Positions 16,727 to 25,369 of a DNA stretch of 64,000 nucleotides are shown here, in pieces. The first letter of the stretch is position 1, and each line of letters opens with the position of its first letter. Origin of the DNA: Pelomonas sp. SE-A7 (lineage in GTDB: Bacteria > Pseudomonadota > Gammaproteobacteria > Burkholderiales > Burkholderiaceae_C). The translations under genes and the position numbers were made by a program. The DNA lies in the NCBI RefSeq assembly GCF_030345705.1, contig NZ_JAUASW010000003.1, positions 434,001-498,000 on the forward strand. Reading direction: 5' to 3'. The notes below the pieces were generated by a model. The model was given only the letters and a program-made list of their open reading frames with translations, made no database searches and was not told where the DNA came from.

Positions 16727-17410
16727 ATGACCCTGCTCCAACGCTTCCACCCCGCCGCCCTCGCCCGCTGCCTGCCCTTCGCCGTCTTCATGGCCTTGCT
16801 GGGCCTGCGCGGCGCCTTGCCTGAAGGCCTGCAAGGACTCGATCCGCGCTGGATCTACGGCCTGGGCGTGCTCGTGGTCGGCGGACTGCTGCTGCACTAC
16901 CGCCGCGAGTACGGCGAGCTGAGCCGGCAGAACCTGCCCGACGCCAGCGAATGGCTGATCAGCCTGGGCGTGGGCGTGCTGGTCTTCGTGCTGTGGATCA
17001 AGCTGGACGCGCCCTGGATGCAGCTCGGCACGCCCACTGCCAGCTTCGTGCCGCTGGATGCGCAGGGTGGCCTGATCTGGCCGCTGGTCGTGATGCGCCT
17101 GCTGGGCGCCGCCCTGCTGGTGCCGGTGATGGAAGAACTGTTCTGGCGCAGCTTCCTGATGCGCTGGATCGCGCAGCCGCAGTTCCAGACCGTGGCACCA
17201 CGGGACGCCGGCCTCAAGGCGCTCGTGCTGTCCACCTTCATCTTCATGCTGGCCCACACGCTGTGGCTGGCCGCCATCGTCGCCGGCCTGGCCTATGCCC
17301 TGCTCTACATGCGCACCGGCAAGCTCTGGACCGCCGTGATCGCCCATGCGGTCACCAATGGCGCGCTGGGCCTGTGGGTGATCAGGACCGGGAACTGGCA
17401 GTTCTGGTGA
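16727..17410 (+). CDS. CPBP family intramembrane glutamic protease
   Basis: 227 residues with about six to eight hydrophobic segments. The three CPBP/Rce1 motifs are present: EELFWR (E136, E137, R141), FIFMLAH with H177, and HAVTN with H207 and N211. The length and the conserved spacing resemble the 'CAAX prenyl protease-related' subgroup that co-occurs with exosortase/PEP-CTERM systems. A PEP-CTERM substrate does occur in this window at 49.0-50.1 kb, but the link is only an inference. No exosortase gene is nearby. The start at 16727 follows the CoA transferase by 13 bases. The 3' end overlaps the convergent HTH regulator gene by 29 bases. Confidence 0.85.
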   Translation: MTLLQRFHPAALARCLPFAVFMALLGLRGALPEGLQGLDPRWIYGLGVLVVGGLLLHYRREYGELSRQNLPDASEWLISLGVGVLVFVLWIKLDAPWMQLGTPTASFVPLDAQGGLIWPLVVMRLLGAALLVPVMEELFWRSFLMRWIAQPQFQTVAPRDAGLKALVLSTFIFMLAHTLWLAAIVAGLAYALLYMRTGKLWTAVIAHAVTNGALGLWVIRTGNWQFW

Positions 17411-18152
17411 GCCGCCGCGGCTTCTGCAGCTGCCGGAAGCCCTCGAACAGCCAGGAGCGCATGCCCATCACCAGGGTGTACTGGCGCTTCTCGGCCTCGC
17501 TCAGCTTCTGCTGCTGAAGGTGCTGACGCGCGAAGTCCTCGGCCAGCTGGCGCAGTCGCTCGACCAGCTCGCGCGCCGCCGCCGGACTGAGCTGGCCGTG
17601 GACCAGGGTGATCAGCTCGCCCTCGCCGTCGAAGCCGCCGGCGAAGAAGTCGTGCATGACCCGGTCGCGGAAGAAATTCATCACGGGGCCCTGCGGCCGC
17701 CAGCGCAGCGTCTTGGCCACCAGCAGCTTGTAGCGGTTCTGCGGCCGCAGCTCGAGCACGCCGAGCCGGTCCAGCTGGGCCAGGCAGCGCGTGGCCTCGG
17801 CCGGGCTGATCGAATAGTGCTCGACGATCTGCTCGAAGCTCCACTGGCTGAGGCAGCAGATCGCCACCAGCAGCAGGCGCGGGTCGGCCACGACGGCGCG
17901 CTCCTGGGCCAGCGTCAGCTCGCGCAACTCGGGCCGCTGCTCGGCCACGCGACCGGCCAGCTCGGCGAAGTCGGTCCTGAGCACGCGGCAGATCTCGTCG
18001 ACCCGCGACAGCGGCATCTCGCCGCCGCTGGCGAACATGCGCTTGACGCTGGATTCCGACAGGCCCAGCTGCCGGGCCAGTTGGGCATAGCTGAGGCCGG
18101 CGCTCTTGAGCTCGGCCTTGATCACTTGGACCAGGGTCTGGGTGCTGGGCAT
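17382..18152 (-). CDS. XRE-type helix-turn-helix regulator with C-terminal domain
   Basis: 256 residues. Residues 1-65 form a Cro/C1-type HTH (SYAQLARQLGLSESSVKRMF). The remainder, about residues 85-256, is a helical domain with a second winged-helix-like stretch (SFEQIVEHYSISPAEATRCL) and no recognised enzyme motif. The ATG at 18152 was chosen because the HTH begins just inside it; upstream frame is palindrome and non-coding. There is no Shine-Dalgarno sequence, but two overlapping palindromes lie at once upstream, suggesting autoregulation. Its 3' end overlaps the CPBP protease gene. The ligand is unknown. Confidence 0.82.
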   Translation of the reverse strand: MPSTQTLVQVIKAELKSAGLSYAQLARQLGLSESSVKRMFASGGEMPLSRVDEICRVLRTDFAELAGRVAEQRPELRELTLAQERAVVADPRLLLVAICCLSQWSFEQIVEHYSISPAEATRCLAQLDRLGVLELRPQNRYKLLVAKTLRWRPQGPVMNFFRDRVMHDFFAGGFDGEGELITLVHGQLSPAAARELVERLRQLAEDFARQHLQQQKLSEAEKRQYTLVMGMRSWLFEGFRQLQKPRRLTRTASSRS

Positions 18153-18154
18153 GG

Positions 18155-18180
18155 CGCTACGGTAGCGTAAAACGATACCG
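18155..18180. promoter_or_regulatory. Overlapping palindromes, likely XRE operator
   Basis: A perfect 13-bp palindrome CGCTACGGTAGCG (18155-18167) overlaps a 21-bp near-perfect one running 18160-18180 (arms CGGTAGCGT and ACGATACCG, one mismatch). The element ends three bases before the regulator start codon. The spacing and symmetry fit an autorepression operator; an RNA hairpin at the start codon is an alternative. Confidence 0.55.
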
Positions 18181-18272
18181 GCGGCGGCCAGCCTCGACAC
18201 CGCAGCATTGAGAACCCGGCTTGGGCCCGCCTGGCCGCGAGCATCGCGTCCCATCCAAGGGAGCAGCGATCC

Positions 18273-19529
18273 ATGCATCAAGCCAATCGACGTCATCTGC
18301 TGTGCTGCGGCGCTGCCGCCGCGGCCGGCCTGTTCACCGCGCTGGGCAGCACGCCGGCCCGGTCCATGCGCCTGATGATCAACGACTGCGCCGGCGCCCT
18401 GCCTCCGCAACTGAAGGACCATCCTCTGCTGCAGCGCTGCTGGCAAGACCTGGACCCGGCCCAGTTATGGGATGTCCATGCCCATCTGCTGGGCACCGGT
18501 GATTCCGGCTCGGGTTGCCGCATCTCGGCCCAGATGACGCAGTGGTGGCATCCGGTGGAATCCATACGCCGCAAGGTCATCCTGGCCGGTGCCTGCGTGC
18601 CGGCCGATGCGCCGAGCATCGACCGTGCCTACGTGGAGCGCCTGCTGGCCCTGACCGCCGACTTCCCGGCCGGCGCACGCTGGATGCTCTATGCCTTCGA
18701 CGTAGCCATGGACAAGCAGGGTCGGCCGCGGCCCGAGTGGACCACCTTCCATGTGCCGGACGGCTATGCCAGCCGCACCAGCCAGCAGCATCCGCAGCGC
18801 TTTGCCTGGGTCGCCTCCATCCATCCTTACCGCGAAGATGCGCTGACGCGCTTGGACGCTGCGATACGCGGCGGCGCCGTGGCGCTGAAGTGGTTGCCCA
18901 GCAGCATGAACATCGACCTGCGCGAGCCACGGCTGCGGCCCTTCTACGAGCGCCTGGCCGCGGCCCGGCTGCCACTGATCGTCCACTGTGGGGAGGAGAA
19001 GGCCGTGCCCGGCGCGGGCCGCGAGGAGCTGGGCAACCCGCTGCATGCACGCGTGCCGCTCTCCATGGGCGTGCGGGTCATCATGGCCCATTGCGCCTCG
19101 CTGGGCACGGCCCTGGACCTGGACCAGAAACGGCCGCGGCCGGCCCAGGCCTTCGACCTGTTCGCCCGGCTGATGGACGAGCCGGCCTGGCAGGGTCTGC
19201 TGCTGGGCGATGTGTCGGCACTGTTCCAGTCCAACCGCCGGCCCGAGGCCTGGCAGACGGTGCTGGCCCGCCAGGACTGGCATGAGCGTCTGCTGCACGG
19301 CTCCGACTATCCGCTGCCGGGCGTGGGTCCGCTGTACCGGCTGGGCGGCCTGGTGCGCGCCGGGCTGCTGGTCGAGGCGGATGTGAAGCCGCTCGAGCAG
19401 ATTCGCTCGCACAATCCGCTGCTGTTCGACCTGGCGCTGAAACGGGTTGTCCGCCACCGGGGCCAGGCCCTGCTACCCACCGTGTTCGCCACCCGTCGCC
19501 ACTTCGTCATCGCACAGGCCCAAGCATGA
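18273..19529 (+). CDS. Secreted amidohydrolase family protein
   Basis: 418 residues. The N-terminus MHQANRRHLLCCGAAAAAGL has an RRxLLCC stretch resembling a Tat or lipoprotein-type signal. The mature part is a TIM-barrel metal-dependent hydrolase: WDVHAHLLG (metal-binding HxH near residue 70), VHCGEE, MAHCAS and HGSDYPLPG (late Asp). This motif order fits the amidohydrolase-2 group (decarboxylases or lactonases). A GGGAG ribosome-binding site precedes the ATG. The stop overlaps the next gene's ATG by four bases, so it is coupled to the MFS-acyltransferase. Substrate unknown. Confidence 0.85.
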   Translation: MHQANRRHLLCCGAAAAAGLFTALGSTPARSMRLMINDCAGALPPQLKDHPLLQRCWQDLDPAQLWDVHAHLLGTGDSGSGCRISAQMTQWWHPVESIRRKVILAGACVPADAPSIDRAYVERLLALTADFPAGARWMLYAFDVAMDKQGRPRPEWTTFHVPDGYASRTSQQHPQRFAWVASIHPYREDALTRLDAAIRGGAVALKWLPSSMNIDLREPRLRPFYERLAAARLPLIVHCGEEKAVPGAGREELGNPLHARVPLSMGVRVIMAHCASLGTALDLDQKRPRPAQAFDLFARLMDEPAWQGLLLGDVSALFQSNRRPEAWQTVLARQDWHERLLHGSDYPLPGVGPLYRLGGLVRAGLLVEADVKPLEQIRSHNPLLFDLALKRVVRHRGQALLPTVFATRRHFVIAQAQA

Positions 19530-21424
19530 GCAAGCAAGCACACAGCAACCAGTTCGCCCTGCTCGGCCAGCGCCGCTTCGCGCCCTTCTTCTGGACCCAG
19601 TTCCTGGGCGCGGCCAACGACAACCTGTTCAAGTTCGCCTTCACCGTGCTGGTGACCTACCAGCTGCAGCTGAGCTGGCTGCCACCGGCCCAGGCCGGCC
19701 TGGTCATTGGCGCGCTGTTCATCCTGCCCTACGTGCTGTTCTCGGCCACCAGCGGCCAGCTGGCCGACAAATACGACAAGACGCGGCTGATCCGCTTCAT
19801 CAAGTCGCTGGAGATCGCCATCATGGCGCTGGCCGCCTGGGGCTTCCATGCGAGCAATGTCCCGGCCCTGCTCGGCTGCGTGCTGCTGCTGGGCCTGCAT
19901 TCCACGCTGTTCGGCCCGGTCAAGTACGCCTACCTGCCGGCCCAGCTGAACGAGCGCGAACTGACCGGCGGCAACGGCATGGTGGAGATGGGCACCTTCG
20001 TGGCCATCCTGCTCGGCAACGTGGCCGGCGGCCTGCTGATCGCCAAGCCGGTGGTCGGCGCGCAGCAGGTGGCCATCGCCTGCCTGGGCCTGGCCCTGCT
20101 GGGCCGGCTCACGGCCCAGGCCATTCCGCTGAGCCCGGCGGCCGACCCGCTGCTCAAGATCAACTGGAACCCGGTCACCGAGACCTGGAGCAACCTGAAG
20201 CTGGCGCATCAGCAGCTGGCCGTTTTCCGCTCGCTGCTGGGCATCTCCTGGATGTGGTTCTTCGGCGCCGTGTTCCTGTCCAACTTCCCGGCCTTCGCCA
20301 AGGACGTGCTGCACGGCAACGAGCAAGTGGCCTCGCTGCTGCTGGTGGTGTTCTCGGTCGGCATTGGCGTGGGTTCGCTGCTGTGCGAGCTGCTGTCGCG
20401 CCGCCATGTGGAGATAGGCCTGGTGCCGCTGGGCGCCATAGGCATGAGCGTGTTCGCCATCGACCTGTTCTTCGCCTCCAGCGGCCTGGCGCCTGGTCAG
20501 CAGCCGCTGGCGCTTGCCGGTTTCATGGCCGTGCATGCGCACTGGCGAGTGCTGATCGACCTGGGCCTGATCGCCCTGTTCGCCGGTCTCTACAGCGTGC
20601 CCATGTATGCGCTGATCCAGCTGCGCGCCGCGCCTTCGCACCGGGCCCGCATCATCGCGGCCAACAACATCCTCAACGCCATCTTCATGATCGTCAGCTC
20701 GGTGGCGGCCGGCACCTTGCTCAAGTCGGGGCTGACGATTCCGCAGCTGTTCCTGGTCGTGGGCCTGGCCAATGCGGTCGTGGCCTTCTACATCTTCATG
20801 CTGGTGCCCGAGTACCTCCTGCGCTTCGTGGCCTTCATCGCCACGCGCCTGGTCTACCGCTTCCGCGTGGTCGGCGACGAGCACATCCCCGACAGGGGCG
20901 CGGCCGTGCTGGTCTGCAACCATGTGAGCTTCGTCGATGCCGTGCTGCTGATGGCGGCTTCGCCCCGGCCGATCCGCTTCCTGATGGACCACGAGATCTT
21001 CAGGCTGCCGCTGCTGGGCACGCTGTTCCGGCTGGCCAAGGCGATTCCCATAGCGCCGCAGAAGACCGACCCGGCCACCTACGAGGCCGCCTTCGCCCAG
21101 GCCCGTGCCGTGCTCGACCAGGGCGAGCTGCTGTGCATCTTTCCCGAAGGGGGCCTGACCCGCGACGGCGCGCTCCAGCCCTTCAAGGGCGGCGTGATGA
21201 AACTGCTGGAGGGCCGGCCCGAGCTGCCGGTCGTGCCCCTGGCCTTGCAGAACCTCTGGGGCTCGTTCTTCTCTCGGGTCGAAGCCGGCCAGGCCATGGT
21301 CAAGCCGTTCCGGCGCGGGCTGTGGAGCCGCGTCGGCCTGCAGGCTTCGGCGCCGCTGGCGGCGGCGGAGGTGACGCCCGAATTGCTGCAGACCCGAGTC
21401 GGCCAGCTGCTAGGCCGCGCCTGA
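19526..21424 (+). CDS. MFS lysophospholipid transporter fused to PlsC-type acyltransferase
   Basis: 632 residues with two parts. Residues 1-430 are a 12-helix MFS permease resembling LplT (FFWTQFLGAANDNLFKFAFT). Residues 440-632 are a glycerolipid acyltransferase with the catalytic HX4D (H466-D471, NHVSFVD) and FPEG (539-542). In E. coli, LplT flips lysophospholipid and Aas, an acyltransferase plus acyl-ACP synthetase, re-acylates it. Here transporter and acyltransferase are one protein, but the synthetase domain is absent, so acyl-ACP or acyl-CoA must come from elsewhere. Coupled to the amidohydrolase by ATGA overlap. Confidence 0.92.
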   Translation: MSKQAHSNQFALLGQRRFAPFFWTQFLGAANDNLFKFAFTVLVTYQLQLSWLPPAQAGLVIGALFILPYVLFSATSGQLADKYDKTRLIRFIKSLEIAIMALAAWGFHASNVPALLGCVLLLGLHSTLFGPVKYAYLPAQLNERELTGGNGMVEMGTFVAILLGNVAGGLLIAKPVVGAQQVAIACLGLALLGRLTAQAIPLSPAADPLLKINWNPVTETWSNLKLAHQQLAVFRSLLGISWMWFFGAVFLSNFPAFAKDVLHGNEQVASLLLVVFSVGIGVGSLLCELLSRRHVEIGLVPLGAIGMSVFAIDLFFASSGLAPGQQPLALAGFMAVHAHWRVLIDLGLIALFAGLYSVPMYALIQLRAAPSHRARIIAANNILNAIFMIVSSVAAGTLLKSGLTIPQLFLVVGLANAVVAFYIFMLVPEYLLRFVAFIATRLVYRFRVVGDEHIPDRGAAVLVCNHVSFVDAVLLMAASPRPIRFLMDHEIFRLPLLGTLFRLAKAIPIAPQKTDPATYEAAFAQARAVLDQGELLCIFPEGGLTRDGALQPFKGGVMKLLEGRPELPVVPLALQNLWGSFFSRVEAGQAMVKPFRRGLWSRVGLQASAPLAAAEVTPELLQTRVGQLLGRA

Positions 21425-21916
21425 CGCAAACATCCGCTTGACGACTCGCCGCACCCGCAGCCGGATCGCGCGGGCCAGGCGCCAGGCGGCACTGGCGCGT
21501 ACCCAGGCCAGCAGCTGTTCCTTCCAGGCGGTCCAGCGCGTGTAAAGCCTTGCGAACCAGGGCAGGCTCATCAGGGCCGGCTGGGTCAGCGCAAAGAGGC
21601 GCGCCACGATGGCCGTGCCTATCACCTTGGCAGCAATGATCACCGCCAGCCCGAGGCCGGCCCGGCCGATGCTGATCAACCAAAGCGCCATCAGCTTGAC
21701 CGGCAGCAGCAACAGCCCTGGCAGGAAGAACACCAGCAGCGCCAGATAGGGCGGCAGGCGCTGGATCAGCGCCTCCAGCTGGCGCAGCACCGGCAGCCGG
21801 CCCAGCCAGGCCATGGCGCGCTGCAGCGGCGCCCAGCCCCATTCCTCGAACAGGATCAGCAGGGCCAGCACCAGGCGGAACGCCCAGCGCAGCGGTTTCA
21901 GCAAGGTCTTCAGCAT
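21410..21916 (-). CDS. Hypothetical membrane protein (168 aa)
   Basis: Begins MLKTLLKPLRWAFRLVLALL and has hydrophobic stretches at about 12-25, 58-85 and 88-112, with an Arg-rich C-terminus (ARAIRLRVRRVVKRMF). Two to three membrane helices with a positively charged cytoplasmic tail are predicted. It lies 36 bases downstream of tgt on the same strand and may be cotranscribed with it. Its end overlaps the convergent MFS-PlsC gene by 15 bases. I do not recognise the family. Confidence 0.75.
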   Translation of the reverse strand: MLKTLLKPLRWAFRLVLALLILFEEWGWAPLQRAMAWLGRLPVLRQLEALIQRLPPYLALLVFFLPGLLLLPVKLMALWLISIGRAGLGLAVIIAAKVIGTAIVARLFALTQPALMSLPWFARLYTRWTAWKEQLLAWVRASAAWRLARAIRLRVRRVVKRMFASGAA

Positions 21917-21952
21917 GGCGGCATCTTGCCTGCCCGGCTTGCAGGTGCCGGA

Positions 21953-23110
<1,158 letters not shown>

Positions 23111-23148
23111 CTACACTGGGCCCACAACCTCGTTGGGTCGCTGCCGGC

Positions 23149-23925
23149 ATGAGCCTTCTCGTTCGCCGCCGTTCCTTGCTGATCGCCCTCCCCCTCCTGC
23201 CTGCTTCAGCACGGCAGGCCCGAGCCGGCGCGCCGCCTGTCGCCCTGCAGGCCTTCGCCCATCCGCTGCCACCGCTGGCTTTCGAGCAAGAAGGCCAGGT
23301 GAGCGGACTGGCCACCGAGCTGTTGCGCGAGATGGCAAGAAGGGCCGGCCTGCCGCTCGCGATCGCGCTGCAACCCCGGCTGCGCGCCGAGAAGTCTTTT
23401 GCCGAGCAGACCCACAGCCTGCTGTACCCGCTGGCCCGGCTGCCCGAGCGGGAGGGCCGCTTCCGCTGGATCGGTCCCATCCTGCCGCGGCGGGTCCAGA
23501 TCTATCGCCTGGCTGAGCGCACGGACATTCGCTTCCAGGGCCTGCGCCAGCTGAACGGCCTCACCGTCGGCGCAATGACCGGGTCGGCGACCATGGAGCA
23601 GCTGCTGCAGCTGGGCCTGGGTCCGGGCAAGGAGCTGGACCTGGCGACCAGCTACGAGGTCTGCATGCGCAAGCTGCTGGCCGGGCGCACCGACCTGGTC
23701 GTGATGGGCGACCTCAATGCCTACTGGCAGCTCCGCCAGCAAGGCGAAGCGTCGGCGCGCATCGTCGCCGTCGGCGAGCTCGACCAGCCGCCGGCCGACT
23801 ATGCGTTCGGACTGCGGCCCGACGCGAGCGACGCCTTGCAGCAGCAACTGCAAACCCAGCTCGACGCCTTGCGCCGCAGCGGCCACGTCGAGCAGCTGAA
23901 ACAGCGCTTCGGGCTGCCCGCCTGA
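23149..23925 (+). CDS. Periplasmic solute-binding protein, family 3
   Basis: 258 residues. A twin-arginine-like N-terminus MSLLVRRRSLLIALPLLPAS gives an export signal to about residue 26. The mature part is a type 2 periplasmic-binding fold of the amino-acid (SBP_bac_3/PAAT) kind: PLAFEQEGQVSGLATELLRE near residue 42 and RFRWIGPILPRRVQIY near residue 104. No ABC permease or ATPase gene is adjacent, so it is an orphan. It is followed at once by another binding-protein gene. It may serve a distant transporter or act as a sensor. Ligand unknown. Confidence 0.82.
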   Translation: MSLLVRRRSLLIALPLLPASARQARAGAPPVALQAFAHPLPPLAFEQEGQVSGLATELLREMARRAGLPLAIALQPRLRAEKSFAEQTHSLLYPLARLPEREGRFRWIGPILPRRVQIYRLAERTDIRFQGLRQLNGLTVGAMTGSATMEQLLQLGLGPGKELDLATSYEVCMRKLLAGRTDLVVMGDLNAYWQLRQQGEASARIVAVGELDQPPADYAFGLRPDASDALQQQLQTQLDALRRSGHVEQLKQRFGLPA

Positions 23926-23980
23926 TGGGCGGATCGATACACTCGAAAGCCTCCGCCTTGGCGCCCAGCCTTCGACAAGC

Positions 23981-24754
23981 ATGCGCAGTACCCTGCTGAT
24001 TTCGCTGCTGCTCGCCACCCTCGGCGCTGGCGCCCTTGCCGAGCCATGCGGCCGTTTTCGCATGGCCTATTACGAGTACAGCGGGCTCTACTACCGGGGC
24101 GAGGACGGGGCCTACAAGGGCATAGACAAGGAGCTGGTTGAGGAGATCGCCCGCCGCACGGGCTGCCAGTTCGACACCGTGACGGAATCGCGCATTCGCA
24201 TCTGGGCCCTGATGGAGCAGGGCCTGCTCGACATGACGGCCTCGGCCATCCCGACACCGGATCGCGAAAAGGCCTTCGAGATGCTGCCCTACCTGCGCTC
24301 TCACCAATATGCATTGCTGCACCCCAGGGTCGCGCCGGTGCCCGCCACGGCGGCCGAATTCATTGCCGACCGTCGGCTGCACCTGCTGGTGGTGCGCGGC
24401 TACCGCTTCGTCCCCAGCCTGGAAGCCTGGGTGGCCGCCTTGCGCAGCCAGAGACGCGTGGTTGAAGCGCCGGACCAGCCGGCGGCGATCCGCGCCTTCA
24501 GGGCCGGCCGGGCCGATGCCATGCTGATAGGTGGCAACACGCTGGCCCATGCACGGCTGCGCGAGCCGGACCTGAACCGCTACCCCGCCTTGTCCTATGC
24601 ACCGGACGAGCCCTCGATCGCGACCCTGGCACTTTCGCGCGAGCGGATCCCGGCCGCCGACCGCGACCGCATCCGCGCTGCCGTGGTCGAGATGCAGCGC
24701 GATGGCAGCCTGGCCGCCATCGTGCAGCGCCACCTGGGAATCCATCCGCACTAG
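23981..24754 (+). CDS. Periplasmic solute-binding protein, family 3
   Basis: 257 residues with a signal peptide ending near residue 20 (LATLGAGALA, then EPCGRFRMAYYEYSGL). KGIDKELVEEIARRTGCQFD and the block DMTASAIPTPDREKAFEMLPY follow the pattern of amino-acid-type binding proteins. It lies 55 bases after the similar gene upstream, but sequence identity between the two appears low. No transporter genes are adjacent. Two mature cysteines (C23 and C61) could form a disulfide. Ligand unknown. Confidence 0.82.
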   Translation: MRSTLLISLLLATLGAGALAEPCGRFRMAYYEYSGLYYRGEDGAYKGIDKELVEEIARRTGCQFDTVTESRIRIWALMEQGLLDMTASAIPTPDREKAFEMLPYLRSHQYALLHPRVAPVPATAAEFIADRRLHLLVVRGYRFVPSLEAWVAALRSQRRVVEAPDQPAAIRAFRAGRADAMLIGGNTLAHARLREPDLNRYPALSYAPDEPSIATLALSRERIPAADRDRIRAAVVEMQRDGSLAAIVQRHLGIHPH

Positions 24755-24760
24755 ACGACC

Positions 24761-24766
24761 GACAAT
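24761..24766 (+). promoter_or_regulatory. Candidate -10 box six bases before yigZ start
   Basis: GACAAT followed by CCCGCC directly precedes the ATG at 24773. There is no Shine-Dalgarno sequence between them, so a leaderless transcript is possible. Confidence 0.4.
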
Positions 24767-24772
24767 CCCGCC

Positions 24773-25369
24773 ATGCCGCACAGCCTGGCCATCCCGGTCC
24801 ACAGCGAACTGATCATCAAGAAGAGCCGCTTCATTGGCTGCGTCGAGCCCTGTCCGGACCGGGAGACGGCCCTGGCAAGGGTGTATGAGCTGCGCGAGCA
24901 GCACCCGGGCGCGGTCCATGTTTGCTGGGCCCTGCTGGCCGGCGGCCAGTCGGCGGCCAACGACGACGGCGAGCCCGGCGGCACCGCCGGCCGGCCGATG
25001 CTGGAGGTGCTGCGCCACCAGGACCTGGAGCTGGTGCTGGCCACCGTCGTCCGCTACTGGGGCGGCGTGAAGCTGGGAGCCGGCGGCCTGGTGCGCGCCT
25101 ACACCGATGCCGTGGCCCAGGCGCTGCTGAAGGCCGACAAGATCCCGCTGGTCCGCCAGGCCCGGCTGCGCTGCACGCTGCCGTATTCGATGGAAGGCCT
25201 GCTGCGGCGCGAGATCGAAAGCGCCGGCGCGCAGCTGGGCGAAGTCAGCCATGGCGCCCAGGTCGAGCTGAACCTGAGCCTGCCGGAGAGCGCCGTCGCG
25301 GGTTTCAAGGCCCGGCTCGACGACGCCACTCAGGGCCGTATCGGCTGGCTCAGCTCCGACGCCGGCTGA
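24773..25369 (+). CDS. YigZ/IMPACT family protein
   Basis: 198 residues. IMPACT/YigZ proteins have an N-terminal ribosomal-S5-like fold and a C-terminal ferredoxin-like (DUF1949) domain, and are linked to translation control. Signature blocks are KKSRFIGCVEPC (residues 17-28), NDDGEPGGTAGRPMLEVL (residues 63-80) and VVRYWGGVKLGAGGLVRAY. The name YigZ is used by similarity to the E. coli protein (about 204 residues). Its last 40 bases overlap the convergent histidine kinase gene. Confidence 0.93.
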   Translation: MPHSLAIPVHSELIIKKSRFIGCVEPCPDRETALARVYELREQHPGAVHVCWALLAGGQSAANDDGEPGGTAGRPMLEVLRHQDLELVLATVVRYWGGVKLGAGGLVRAYTDAVAQALLKADKIPLVRQARLRCTLPYSMEGLLRREIESAGAQLGEVSHGAQVELNLSLPESAVAGFKARLDDATQGRIGWLSSDAG

